Part shown: positions 32,500 to 42,519 of the stretch, piece after piece
Layout of the letters: each line of letters opens with the position of its first letter
Numbering within the stretch: the stretch's first letter is position 1
NCBI GenBank assembly: GCA_028274465.1
Contig: CM051457.1
Span: forward strand, 69,848,496-69,912,495
Source: Plantago ovata
Lineage: Eukaryota > Streptophyta > Magnoliopsida > Lamiales > Plantaginaceae
Direction: 5' to 3'
Length of the DNA: 64,000 nt
Position numbers and translations under genes: made by a program
The notes under the pieces: generated by a model
What the model was told of the DNA's origin: nothing
Seen by the model: the letters and a program-made list of their open reading frames with translations, nothing else
Databases searched by the model: none

Positions 32500-33363
32500 T
32501 TAAGTATAACAGGCGGTATTAATCGCTTCAACCCAATAAGCCTCCCTTATTTCAGTGTCAACAAGCATTGTTCTTGCGGCTTCTTTCAGGGTACGATTCT
32601 TCCGTTCAGCAACACCGTTTTCCTGTGGTGTTCTTACAGAGGATAACTGATGTTGTATTCCTTTTGAGGTACAATATTCAGTTATGTACTGGCTTACAAA
32701 CTCAGTACCATGGTCTGTCCTTATGACTTTTACCTTGTCATTTTTCATGACTTCAAGCTTATTCAGCAAGTTAGGTATTTCAGTCTTGGTTTCAGATTTG
32801 TGCTTGATGAATACTACCCAAGTGAATCTTGAATAGTCATATACCACGACTAGACCATACTTCTTACCAGCATAGCTTGTTGAAGAAGATTCAAACAAGT
32901 CCATGTGCAAGAGTTGTAAAGGTTTTGTAGTTGACGGTACTGCCTTGTTCTTGAAAGAAGATTTGGTTTGCTTTCCTTGCTGACATGCATTGGAAACAGC
33001 ATCCTTCTTAAAAGTAACCCTAGGTAATCCAACTTCAAGTGCCTTTTTAGACAACTTATTCAGCGTCTTGAAGTTTAGATGACTTGTTCGTTTATGCCAT
33101 AACCATGCTTTTTCAGCAAGGCAATAATGATCTGAGACAAGGCATTTTTCAAAAATTGCTGAAGACCAATCAACGGTGTACAAGCCTCCTGATCTTCTTG
33201 CAATCATTATTACCTTTTTAGTCTCGAAATCTATAAGTCTACATTCATCACTTTTGATTTTGATGAAATATCCTTTGTCAGCAAACTGACTCATGCTGAA
33301 AAGGTTAAACTTAAGATTTTTGACATAAAGAACTCCAGTAATGGTTATGCATCCTAACTTCAC
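32500..33363 (-). CDS. Sirevirus pol: GAG-pre-integrase zinc finger and integrase core
   Basis: 287 codons. The HHCC region reads LWHKRTSH (His90, His95) and SNACQQGK, where the first Cys is replaced by Ser124 (Cys127 kept). The fragment at 63350-64000 has Cys there, so zinc binding may be impaired in this copy. The D,D(35)E triad is complete: Asp155 in HMDLFE, Asp217 in RTDHGTEF, Glu253 in VAERKNR. The frame ends at a TAA that replaces Gln just before the integrase C-terminal domain. The enzyme inserts element cDNA; the CAGAC duplication at the borders is its product. Confidence 0.92.
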   Translation of the reverse strand: MKLGCITITGVLYVKNLKFNLFSMSQFADKGYFIKIKSDECRLIDFETKKVIMIARRSGGLYTVDWSSAIFEKCLVSDHYCLAEKAWLWHKRTSHLNFKTLNKLSKKALEVGLPRVTFKKDAVSNACQQGKQTKSSFKNKAVPSTTKPLQLLHMDLFESSSTSYAGKKYGLVVVYDYSRFTWVVFIKHKSETKTEIPNLLNKLEVMKNDKVKVIRTDHGTEFVSQYITEYCTSKGIQHQLSSVRTPQENGVAERKNRTLKEAARTMLVDTEIREAYWVEAINTACYT

Positions 33364-33668
33364 GTCACCATAGCCTTTTGTAGATCCGGAGCCTCCACCA
33401 GCAAACCTTATTGTTGAACCTTTAGATCACCGTCTATAGTTTATAAGGTTATTCTTGTTGCCCGTCATGTGCTTTCCACAACCACTATCAAAGTGCCAGA
33501 TTGCATCGTTTGTCTCCGTGGCTGAAGTCTGCACAATCAAGAGCAAACAAGTTAATTATCCAATAATGGATGTCCATTAACATGTTCAAGAATGCGTCCA
33601 GTGGAAACCCAAGTCTTAAGTTTTTCAACTTTGACTTGTTTTCTACTTGCTGAGGAACTAGGAGGTTT
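33364..33668 (-). pseudogene. Sirevirus aspartic protease region, frame broken
   Basis: Read on the - strand it holds WHFDSGCGKHMTG near 33490, with the Asp-Ser-Gly active site intact (unlike the + strand copy). The gag-protease frame is broken by a stop after HVNGHP near 33560 and a frameshift near 33669. It releases the mature gag and pol proteins in active relatives. Confidence 0.7.
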
Positions 33669-34058
33669 TTAGCTGAAAGACTTTTGACTCGTGCTGGTCA
33701 AATCCACTTTCTGATGTGGTGTCTTGCTCGGTTGACCTTTTTGGTGAACATACTTTTCAGTAAGTTCTTTTCTAGCAAGGTTCCTTCTAGCCCTAGCATT
33801 AAGAGTCTTTTCAGAGCTCTTAGGCTTGATTTTCTTCATCTCTTTGAAGTATCTTTGCTGACTTTGCTTATACTCATGAAAAAGTTGACTTTGCTTGGTT
33901 TTGAAACCGAGTCCACTTTTCGGAGAATGCTGAGCTTTTGTGTCAACAACCTTACTTGATTCAGGTTTGTCAGCAAAGGTCTTCTGATTACTTTTAGTAA
34001 TCTTGCCTTTATACTTAACAACTTGCTTTTCAGCAACTTGTTTGGCGGGATGCTTCAC
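33669..34058 (-). CDS. Sirevirus gag-pol linker, Lys-rich
   Basis: 129 codons, strongly basic (KQVVKYKGKITKSNQK; RARRNLARKELTEKY). It lies between the gag coiled coil and protease. A TAG at about 34096 separates it from upstream gag and a frameshift near 33669 from protease. The + strand copy has the same block at 11531-12000. It may bind RNA; no enzymatic motif is present. Confidence 0.6.
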   Translation of the reverse strand: MKHPAKQVAEKQVVKYKGKITKSNQKTFADKPESSKVVDTKAQHSPKSGLGFKTKQSQLFHEYKQSQQRYFKEMKKIKPKSSEKTLNARARRNLARKELTEKYVHQKGQPSKTPHQKVDLTSTSQKSFS

Positions 34059-34094
34059 AACATCCTTCTTCTTTCCAGTTTGCTTCTCAGAAAC

Positions 34095-34871
34095 CTATTT
34101 TCCTTTTAAAGTCTTGTTACTTTGAGTAGCAACAGCGGGCTTTATGGTCATAGGTACTTGATTGCATGTTTCAGCAACCTTAGATTGACCAAACTGATAT
34201 AGTTCTGGTAGACCACTATCAGTACCACGTACAAAGAAGATTGGTGATTTATCTTTACTTAAAATTTCTACGTCATCACCTTCATACATTGCACCTAAAC
34301 CTTCTTTCTGAGATGGATCTCTCAAGTAAGAGTTTAGTTCAGTCAGCGTATTACTTGCTTCCACATAAGATTTGAAATTGATTTTCATCTTTTTCATCTC
34401 TTGGATTTCAGCAAGTAACTTTAGAATTGAGGACTGATATTCTTCCAATTCTAATGCCATTTGAGAATTCTTCTCTATAGCTTCAGCAATCAACTTCTTA
34501 AGACGCCTTATTTCAGCATCCTTTTCTTCTGTCTCTTCCTTCAGCAAGACGTACTTTTCAGTAGTCTGCTTGGTCAGAGTTTCAGCAAACTGTAGTTTCT
34601 CTTGCTGTCTGCTCAGAGTTTTCTCAAATCTTTCGATTTCTCCTTGAATCTTGTCAAGGTCAATCTCGTCTTCACTTTCTGAGTCTGAGTCAGAGGTAGG
34701 GTTGTTTACCTGACCGGCCATGAGGCAGAATTCGTAGTTTGACACATCTGGATAAGCTTCCATAGCTATTCCACAAACTTCTTTGCCAATCTCCACGTCT
34801 AGAGTGGCTTCTTCATCGTCAGTGTCTGAACTTTCATCCTCACTGTCTTCGGAGCTAGTTTCAATACACAA
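34095..34871 (-). CDS. Sirevirus gag, acidic and coiled-coil part
   Basis: 258 codons. An acidic stretch (SSEDSEDESSDTDDEEA) is followed by a long coiled coil (about residues 70-170, for example RFEKTLSRQQEKLQFAE and IRRLKKLIAEAIEKN). Extended gag C-termini with coiled coils are usual in Sireviruses. It is out of frame with the upstream gag because a 2-base loss lies just after the zinc knuckle near 34956. The + strand gag keeps the frame at that point. Confidence 0.75.
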   Translation of the reverse strand: MCIETSSEDSEDESSDTDDEEATLDVEIGKEVCGIAMEAYPDVSNYEFCLMAGQVNNPTSDSDSESEDEIDLDKIQGEIERFEKTLSRQQEKLQFAETLTKQTTEKYVLLKEETEEKDAEIRRLKKLIAEAIEKNSQMALELEEYQSSILKLLAEIQEMKKMKINFKSYVEASNTLTELNSYLRDPSQKEGLGAMYEGDDVEILSKDKSPIFFVRGTDSGLPELYQFGQSKVAETCNQVPMTIKPAVATQSNKTLKGK

Positions 34872-34941
34872 TGCATCGATTTTTGCTTGAAGCTTCTTCT
34901 TTTCTTCAGCAATAAAAGCTCTTTTGAACTTCTTCTTCTTT

Positions 34942-35835
34942 TCAGCAGATTTGCCTTAGCAAAGGGCAATTAGCTTTGATGTGTCCTGGCTTTTTGCAGT
35001 AAAAGCATAGATCATTTCCAACTGCTGGTTCTTCTGATAAAGTAGCTTGCTGAGCTTGCTTGTTCAGCGAGCTAGTCTCATTCTTGTACTTATGGTAGTT
35101 GTTACCAAGATGCTTTTTCAGCTTCTCTTTTGCTTTTCGCCTTTCAAGTTCCTTGCTGATGAATTTCTTCATGTTTTTAACAACCAAAGAGTTTTCATCA
35201 GTTGGCTCTTTTTCATTCTTCTTTTCAGAAGATGACGGCTTTGCAGCAAGAGCAATGTTTTGCGATTTTTCAGCAAATACATTTTCTCTTTGCTTTGTCT
35301 CATAGTTGACAGTAGCAAGATGAGAGAACAACTCTGTTGGTGTAATGTCTGGCATTCCTTGATTGTAATAGAAATTCTGAGTGTGGGTCAATTCTTGATT
35401 CAGACTTCTGATGATAGTTTTCACTTTCTCAGAATCTGAGTAAAGGTTTCCAACACCCAAGGCTGCCATTTCACTAACAAGAGTTGTGAATCTGAAATCC
35501 AAGTCTTCCAGTGACTCGTTTGTACCTTGCTTAAAGTTTTGAAACTTTAATTTAAGTACTTCAAGTCCATCAAGACGGGATCTCTTAGCTTCGTCAGAAG
35601 TCCATTTCTCTCTTGGTTTTGGCAGAACCGTATCTGATGGTTCGCCTAAGATAGTTTCCTTTCCAGCTTCAGTGGTCTTGTGAGGGAAACTCCTTTCAAC
35701 CTTAGTGATCTTGATAGGTCCATCATTAATGACGGTGACCATCTCATCACTAATGACCTCAAGATGCAGCATCATATTGTTTTGCCATTTTTCGTAATTT
35801 TCCAGCTTCAGCAAGGGAGCATCTCCTAAAGACAT
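34942..35835 (-). CDS. Sirevirus gag, N-terminal part with CCHC knuckle
   Basis: 297 codons from ATG 35835 (MSLGDAPLLKLENYEKWQ), about 100 bp below the PBS. UBN2-type gag region: residues about 90-180 (LKLKFQNFKQGTNESLEDLDFRF, LGVGNLYSDSEKVKTIIRSL). A CCHC zinc knuckle CFYCKKPGHIKANC lies near residues 275-288. Compared with the + strand copy about 45 codons are missing in frame after RLDG, a stretch that normally carries the start of the gag core, so particle assembly is likely impaired. A frameshift right after the knuckle ends the frame. Confidence 0.85.
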   Translation of the reverse strand: MSLGDAPLLKLENYEKWQNNMMLHLEVISDEMVTVINDGPIKITKVERSFPHKTTEAGKETILGEPSDTVLPKPREKWTSDEAKRSRLDGLEVLKLKFQNFKQGTNESLEDLDFRFTTLVSEMAALGVGNLYSDSEKVKTIIRSLNQELTHTQNFYYNQGMPDITPTELFSHLATVNYETKQRENVFAEKSQNIALAAKPSSSEKKNEKEPTDENSLVVKNMKKFISKELERRKAKEKLKKHLGNNYHKYKNETSSLNKQAQQATLSEEPAVGNDLCFYCKKPGHIKANCPLLRQIC

Positions 35836-35933
35836 CCTGTCAGCAAAGCACTACCAAACTGATCAAGTGAGAGTGATTTACGGAAAGCACCTAAGGGGAT
35901 CTAGGTTCAGTGCTGAAGGTTAAAGAACCACCT

Positions 35934-35946
35934 GGCTCTGATACCA
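35934..35946 (-). other. Primer binding site, initiator Met tRNA
   Basis: On the - strand TGGTATCAGAGCC lies two bases after the 5' LTR end, complementary to the 3' end of initiator Met tRNA. Confidence 0.92.
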
Positions 35947-35948
35947 CT

Positions 35949-37787
35949 TGTTGGTCCCTTTAAACAACAAGAAAAGACTAGAGGGGGGGGGGGTGAATAG
36001 TCTTTTCAAATTTTCACCGTTTAAAACTTTCTCAGCAAGTGCTTATTACTTTTCAGTAATGAGTTTGCTGATACATAACTTTCTCAGCAAGCGTAAGTTA
36101 CTTTTCAGTAACTAGGTTTGCTGATACTTAAAATCAGAGAGCGGAAGTCTTTGATACAATAAGTGCTCTTTCAGTAAATAAAGGTTTCAGCAAGTGATGT
36201 GAGTGACTGTGTACAGACAAATATGATTTGCTTAAAACTAAGTACAGTAAGTAAATCACACAAACACTTTTATAGTGGTATCTGAGAGTGGCGTAATCTC
36301 TCAACTAATCCACTTTGTCCTTTCTAGGACTGAATCCACTAAGATATGATTGAGGTTCCTTACAACTCCTATCTAGAGTGATTCAAACAGAAACCAAAGC
36401 ACACTTGCTTCGTCTCCAACCTAATCTAGAGAACGCAACCTTGTTCTCCACCAAACTTGATACTTTTAATCAGAAAAACTATGCTCGATTAAGTTCCCCC
36501 TGAATATCACGCCTGAAAGGGTATATTTTCAGTTAGAGAGTTTTGGGGTGAGATAACTTAATTATAACTTATTCAGTTACAACAAGTAATCTAAGAAACA
36601 AAACTTTGAATACTTTGCAGTAAACAAGTTTGATTGTTTCTGGTGTCAAGACTTGTTCTTGTTCGAAAGAAAGAAAGAACACTTAACTAATTTCTTAGTC
36701 GTGCGAATTCTACTTCTTCACAAGTAGCTTTCTCAAGCTTTAAGTCTTAGAACGTATCAATGGCATTATAGAGAGTTTTGGGGTGAGATAACTTAATTAT
36801 AACTTATTCAGTTACAACAAGTAATCTAAGAAACAAAACTTTGAATACTTTGCAGTAAACAAGTTTGATTGTTTCTAGTGTCAAGACTTGTTCTTGTTCG
36901 AAAGAAAGAAAGAACACTTAACTAATTTCTTAGTCGTGTAAATTTTACTTCTTCACAAGTAGCTTTCTCAAGCTTTAAGTCTTGAAACGGATCAATGGCA
37001 GTATAGAGAGTTTGAAGGTATGTGAGTTTAAGCACAAGTGAGAGTTTGATCACGTTGTTGACACACTTCAACTCTTTGCCGGATGACCTCTATTTATAGT
37101 GAAAATAAGGAACCGTTTGAATTTTAAATTCCAAGGCTTTTGATCCTTAAGATGTCACTATCTTGCTTTTGTACTTTCAGCAGCGTCCTTGTTTGTCTTC
37201 TAGTCTTCATGTCCTTCGCGTGTAAGCTTTGCATTTAATGCTTATTTGAATAGAATTCAAACAGTAACAATGGAGCGCAAATGTAAGTACTTTCAGCAAG
37301 AGGTCACATATGTTCCATCAGCAAGTGGTCAGTCTCAGTTTCAGCAAGCACAACCTACTCTGTCTTTCAGATTTTCACTTATGCAATGTTGTTGCTGAAG
37401 TTTCCACTTTCTGAGCAACATGTGCCTTTGTAGATACCAGTCTTCAGAAATCTTCTAGTCTTCAGATCTTCGAATTCTTCAAGTCTTCAGATCTTCAATA
37501 ATCTTCAAGATTCTGAGCGGTTTCTAAATGCTTCAATAGTTTGTTTGTAAAAACAAAGTACATCGTCAGCAAATGCTTCAATAGGTTATTTTCTTTTCAG
37601 AAAACAAGATACATCATAAGCGGTAAAAACCAACCTATCTAGCACCTAATCTAAGTCTTCAGCAAACGTTCCTCTTTTACAATGTCCTTAAAATTCTAAA
37701 TTCCTATAGACCTTAAGAGTACTAGTTACTGGACTTTCCTTAATTTAGCATGGTTAATTGCTCATCAAAATTACAAGTTTCCTAACA
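35949..37787 (-). repeat. 5' LTR of the - strand Sirevirus (1839 bp)
   Basis: It runs (- strand) TGTTAGGAAACTTG to GGGACCAACA, is followed by the PBS and is flanked outside by CAGAC (37788-37792). A TATA-like ctataaatag at about 37090-37099 precedes the likely transcript start. It holds the same 235-bp duplication as the 3' LTR. Confidence 0.93.
36536..37005 (-). repeat. 235-bp tandem duplication inside the 5' LTR
   Basis: Units 36536-36770 and 36771-37005, with matching unit borders and the same period as in the 3' LTR. Confidence 0.9.
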
Positions 37788-37842
37788 CAGACAGATAACA
37801 GAACAGAGCAGATTTCGTTGGTGCAGCCCGCCTTATTGCTAC

Positions 37843-38444
37843 GTAGAGAAACAACAAGTATATATAGGAGTTCGGAACGCCTGGAGAATTCCTACCTAAA
37901 ACTAATGAGAAAGGTATGAAAAGAGGTCTGAGAAAGTATGAAAAAACGTAGAGAAACAACAAGTATATATAGGAGTTCGGAACGTGTGGGGCTAGTCGCC
38001 CCACATACCGGGCGAACCGCCTGGTGTGGGGCAAACCGCCTCACATCCCGGGCGAATCGCCCGGAAGCTCCAGTCGGTGAGAGACGCGTTTTTTGATTTC
38101 TTTTCCTTTTCGGACTCGGTTTTTGCCTTCTAGTGACCTTTAAGTCTTGAAACTCGACCCCTAGACTTCAAATCTCATCCGGAATCTTCTAGATACTCCA
38201 AAAATGTCCTCGGAACACCGATTCTTCGTTCTCTTCAATATAATTGCCCGGAAAATCACGTTTTTCACCTAAAACCTTTAAAATGCAAACTAAAGGGAAA
38301 CGTGACACTATTCTAATAAAATGCACTATAATATAGCTAAATTAACATATAGGATAGCAAAAATAGGTGAAAAAAAAGACTCGAATGAAGGTGTAAGTAC
38401 ATGTTCATCAAACTCGAATGAAGGTGTAAAATACATGTTCATCA
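37843..38444 (-). repeat. Truncated 3' LTR of Athila-like copy 2
   Basis: The inner end ttcatca at 38444 meets the tract aactcccc. A 34-bp repeat of the LTR edge lies at 38376-38444. A further approximately 105-bp tandem duplication (gtagagaaacaacaa at 37843 and 37948) covers the TATA region. The R/U5 side is missing. Confidence 0.75.
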
Positions 38445-39596
38445 AACTCCCCAAATCGAACCTTTGCTTGTTCTCAAGCAACTAAGCTAGACTCTAATGC
38501 AAAAAACAATGCAACACAAAAAATGAAGTCTCATGCCAAATGAAATGAACTAATCTATTGAATCTATCAAAAAACATATGAACAAAAACCATACAAATCA
38601 TAACATGGATATTGGTTGAAGAATGCCTCGATTGACTCATACACATTCACATATGCACTTATGTCAAATAAGATAGTCTCTCGTAACATTCTCTACCTGG
38701 ACCTAGTCAGTGACGATGTAAAGAAACATGTTAAAATACGAATGGTTGTCCCGTGCCTATGAAACTGAGGACTTACTGCTGTTCACCAAGTTAAGACTTT
38801 TCCTCAAAGAGGTCGAACCAATACTGGCACTCATCAAACGAAGGAGGGTTCCCTCAAAAAGATAACACTCCACTATTCTATCCATCTCTCAAGCAAAGTC
38901 TTAAGCTATTCACCACTTCCTGAATGACAGGACGAGGGTGGTCTAGAACAGATGACACTCAAACAAATAAAAGACAAAAAATTACAACTCGATTACGAAC
39001 ATTACAAGAATTGGAAAATGAGATAAACACTTTGCTAAACTGCTTTTTGGCTCTCTTTTTTTGGACCCTTCTTTGCTTTTTTGGGGTCTTTTCTTTTTTT
39101 TCTCTTTTTTTTCTTTTCTAGTTTTTCGATTTATCTCTTTTTTTTAGCCAGCAGTAGCACAACGAAAAAGAAATTACAATGACAGTCAAATGACCTCCCC
39201 AAACCTATTCGAAAGAATAGGTTGGAGTATAAACTTTACGAAAAAAGGAAAATAAACTCACGACACACACTTAAAATCGAAAAATAAGTCCAATGATAGC
39301 GTAACCCCCTCCCAAAACCTATTCGAAAGAATAGGTTGCAAACAAAGGATCACGCAATCTCACACTACCTCCTTCCTACGCATTTAGCAATCTCAAAGCA
39401 AGGTGAAGACTTGTTGCCTCTTAGGTACATAATTACTCGGGAAAACAACCATAAGATCCTAACATGCATCATCCTATTATAAAGGCCTTCGTGAACTGCA
39501 GTTGAGAAAACACCACTAAGTGATGTCGAGACTACCAAGCTTAACTAAGTGCAAACATAAATGTGACAAGCCAAGCGAGAAAAACCTCAAACATAT
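38445..39596 (-). other. 3' internal non-coding region of Athila-like copy 2
   Basis: Homologous to about 3515-4694 of copy 1, including the tract before the LTR, a T-rich low-complexity run (39045-39145, the A-rich tract of copy 1 in reverse) and two perfect stem-loops (39202-39223, 39316-39337). No gene. Confidence 0.75.
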
Positions 39597-40748
39597 TCAA
39601 TTAATCAAATAAATTTGTTTTTTAGCCAAAGACAATTCACAACTACAACGAAAACCGTAGTGTAGCAGTAAAATAACCTCGAGTGTCGATCTCTAAGGAC
39701 TATAACTAGCTTTATCTAATTTAACTTAAACTATAAAATCAACAGACGACTTAGCACAGATTTTTCTTATCAAGATAATGGAAGTTAGTGATAGTATGAT
39801 CATTCAAAGGATAGCAGGTTAATTATCATGCATGAAGTACCCGATCGTTTTGCATAGAGATCTAAGATCATGAATTGTCCAATGTGTTCCGTTCAATTCA
39901 ACACTACGAAGATAGAGGGCTTAGATAGATCAAAGAAATAAAGCAATAACTCAAAGTCTGATTCGCATTACCGCCATCATGCATAATTAATAACCCTTCG
40001 CTAAGAAATCACATACTATCACCAACGATAGATTCAGCTACTCATAGATGTCATGCGATCAACATAAATCATAGCAAGATTGAATGAAAACATGTTGAAA
40101 GATATAAATATAAATAGAAAAATCTGAGATACAATGTTACCGAAGGTTGTCAAGAAAAATCATACCAAAGAATCGCGATCTCACAAGCTCCAAATTGATA
40201 AGAAAAATTGTCTCCTATGCTAAGAATTCCCAGAACAGGCTCTGGAGAATTCCTACCTAAAACTAATGAGAAAGGTATGAAAAAAGGTCTGAGAAAGTAT
40301 GAAAAAACGTAGAGAAACAACAACTATATATAGGAGTTCGGAACGTGTGGGGCGAGTCGCCGCACACACCAGGCGAACCGCCTAGTGTGGGGCGAATCGC
40401 CCGGGAGCTCCAGTCGGCGAGAGATGCATTTTTGGATTTCTTTTCCTTTTCGAACTCGGTTTTTGCCTTCTAGTGACCTTTAAGTCTTGAAACTCGACCC
40501 CTAGACTTCAAATCTCATCCGGAATCTTCTAGATACTCCAAAAATGTCCTCGGAACACCGATTCTTCGTTCTCTTCAATATAATTGCCCGGAAAATCACG
40601 TTTTTCACCTAAAACCTGTAAAATGCAAACTAAAGGGAAACGTAACACTATTCTAATAAAATGCACTATAATATAGCTAAATTAACATAGAGGATAGCAA
40701 AAATAGGTGAAAAAAGACTCGAATGAAGGTGTAAAATACATGTTCATT
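39597..40748 (-). repeat. 5' LTR of Athila-like copy 2
   Basis: About 1150 bp, matching 4695-5894 in reverse. TATA (ctatatatag, about 40323-40332) is preceded on the - strand by GC-rich palindromic motifs (40345-40400). The outer end reads gttcattatg instead of gttcatca, so the last bases are mutated or lost. Confidence 0.8.
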
Positions 40749-41782
40749 ATGTACTTTGGGGAAACAGATCCTACGACCCTAATAGACCTCAGTGACTTCT
40801 GCCTCACGTCTAAAAGGGAATAGACTAGGAAATAATCAATAAACTCGATAGTCCACACTACCCAAGTCTACCTAATCATAACCTAATCGACCGGCCAAAC
40901 AGAAACAGACAGAACAGACACAGAGCGGAACAAACAATAACACAACAAAGCTCGAGAAATCGAGAACAATCCTGCAGAAGAGTTAGCACAAAAACAGAGT
41001 ACAGTCTTAAAGGCGGATGCAGAAAATAGTCATACTTAGGACTACATACAGTTGCGGAAGCATACAGAATACAGTACACGTAAATATATACATACATACA
41101 TCACACATTGCCTTCCAGGTTTTGCAAATAAATAACTTTGGGGTGAACACTCACCTCAAGAAGCTTCGAAAACCCAAAAATAAAGTTGCCTCGATTTGGC
41201 ACCCTGATACAAGAACACCTTCTACTCAACAAATGTGAAGAATAATTTAACACTACCCTTGAACCCAACACACCGGACCAAAACTCTCACCAAGTAATTG
41301 ATCAACCAAATTTAAGAAACACATTAACAGGCCAGTTAAACAAAAAGTGACCAAATTATAAAAGAAACAAACACAATTTAATCTAGTCAACTTCTCACCA
41401 AACTACAATGTACAAAACATGTTGAACCACTTAGAGGTAATAATAAGCCAAGATAATTTACCCATATATTTTTAACAAAGCAAGTCAGAAACATAAACAT
41501 ATATATATTGCTAGCTAAAGGTTAATAATGAATGTTCATAACATTTGTTAATTAACCAAGTCTCCAAACAAGCCAACTAGTTCAGAGCACCTCTTGATAA
41601 TCTGATCCTACTGACTCGCAAACAAACCCCAGTAACTAGATATATAGTTTACACATGACTTTATATAATTAACCACTAAATCAACTAAAAGTAAAGTATC
41701 ATACCAGCATGCAAGTAATTACCATAATTAATAATTTTCTACTCACTAACACTGGTGCATTATTAGTAGTACAGAAACATGC
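40749..41782. other. Non-coding DNA, probable fragment of the solo LTR
   Basis: AT-rich with no credible gene. It lies between Athila copy 2 and the MULE and would belong to the TGTAAC...TTTTACA LTR. Short ORFs here have no recognisable motif. Confidence 0.4.
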
Positions 41783-41935
41783 ATATAAATATGAGAACGT
41801 CTCCTGTGAGACCACTAGTTTCGTGAGACCAAAATGAGACTCAAAGGAATTAAAAACTAGATAAAAAACTCGCTGGTCCAACCAATAACTCGCTGGTCAT
41901 GTAATAACCCGAAACAAAACCGGATCTCTTCACCT
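41783..41935. repeat. Left end of the MULE with target duplication ATATAAAT
   Basis: ATATAAAT (41783-41790) is followed by atgagaacgtctcctgtgag, then tandem ctcgctggtc motifs and aaccggatctc. The matching right end is at 61715-61862. Confidence 0.5.
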
Positions 41936-42258
41936 AAACCCGTTAAAATCAGAAAACTTTTCTCTCTCCGTCTCTGCAACAAAACATCGATTCTCTCTCT
42001 TCGAATCGTCGATTGTCTCTCTATCTCTCTATGAATCTTCGATTGCTTCAATGAAAAACAAATATGGGGATCAACGATTACTCTCCTAGATCGTTGAATG
42101 AATTGAACAGTTTGAGGATTAGGTTGATGCAATTGACGAATTCAAAAGGGAAAAACGTTCAAGGAAAATTAAGGAATCTCCAGCGGTTGAAGTCGATTGC
42201 ATAGAAGAAGACTTCATTGCAATAGCTGAAGAATTTTCTATGAGACAATCGGAATTTA

Positions 42259-42499
42259 ATGGAAGAAGATTTCAGTAAATTTGTTGAAGGATTTGTTGAA
42301 GATATTAATGAAATACCTAGAGATCCAGAAATTACAGAAGGATTTGCTATGAGACAGTCGGAATTTGATATGGAAGAAGATTGCAATGAATTTGCTGAAG
42401 GATTTGTTGAAAATATTGATGAGATACCTAGAGATCCAGAATTTACAGAAGGATTTGCTGATGACCATGAAGCTGATAAAGGACCTGCTGAACAATCAG
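42259..42499 (+). pseudogene. MULE transposase gene, first coding exon with 37-residue repeat
   Basis: An open frame from ATG 42259 (MEEDFSKFVEGFVED) to a good splice donor (cag|gtatgt at 42500). It consists of an acidic 37-residue unit repeated with a 111-bp period (42259 and 42370; core VEGFVEDINEIPRDPE and AEGFVENIDEIPRDPE), with a partial third unit upstream at about 42198. A C/T-rich leader (41945-42050) lies before it. This N-terminal extension of FAR1-type proteins is usually poorly conserved. No known domain. Confidence 0.55.
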
Positions 42500-42519
42500 G
42501 TATGTTACAATTTTGTTTG

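Larger units (their letters stand above)
12663..37787 (-). mobile_element. Young Sirevirus-type Ty1/copia element, - strand, containing an assembly gap
   Basis: The outer LTRs (12663-14496 and 35949-37787) are 1834 and 1839 bp, both carry the same internal 235-bp tandem duplication, and CAGAC flanks them. The - strand order is 5' LTR, PBS, gag, protease, integrase, RT-RNase H, ORF3, PPT, 3' LTR. The pol/ORF3/LTR part occurs twice around the gap at 22727-22826. With the overlap collapsed the element would be about 16 kb. The env-position ORF after pol, the long gag and the LTR-end box support Sirevirus. Gag has a frameshift, and pol has a stop in the integrase/RT spacer, so the copy is defective as assembled. 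Confidence 0.9.
37843..40748 (-). mobile_element. Athila-like element copy 2, - strand, internally deleted
   Basis: It is the same family as 1-5894, in reverse. It consists of a nearly full LTR (39597-40748), 1.15 kb of 3' internal DNA and a truncated LTR (37843-38444). The env-position ORF, leader and PBS side are gone. The deletion joins LTR sequence ...ttaattgaa directly to internal DNA equivalent to about 3515 of copy 1. No target duplication is visible because both outer ends are damaged. Confidence 0.8.
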
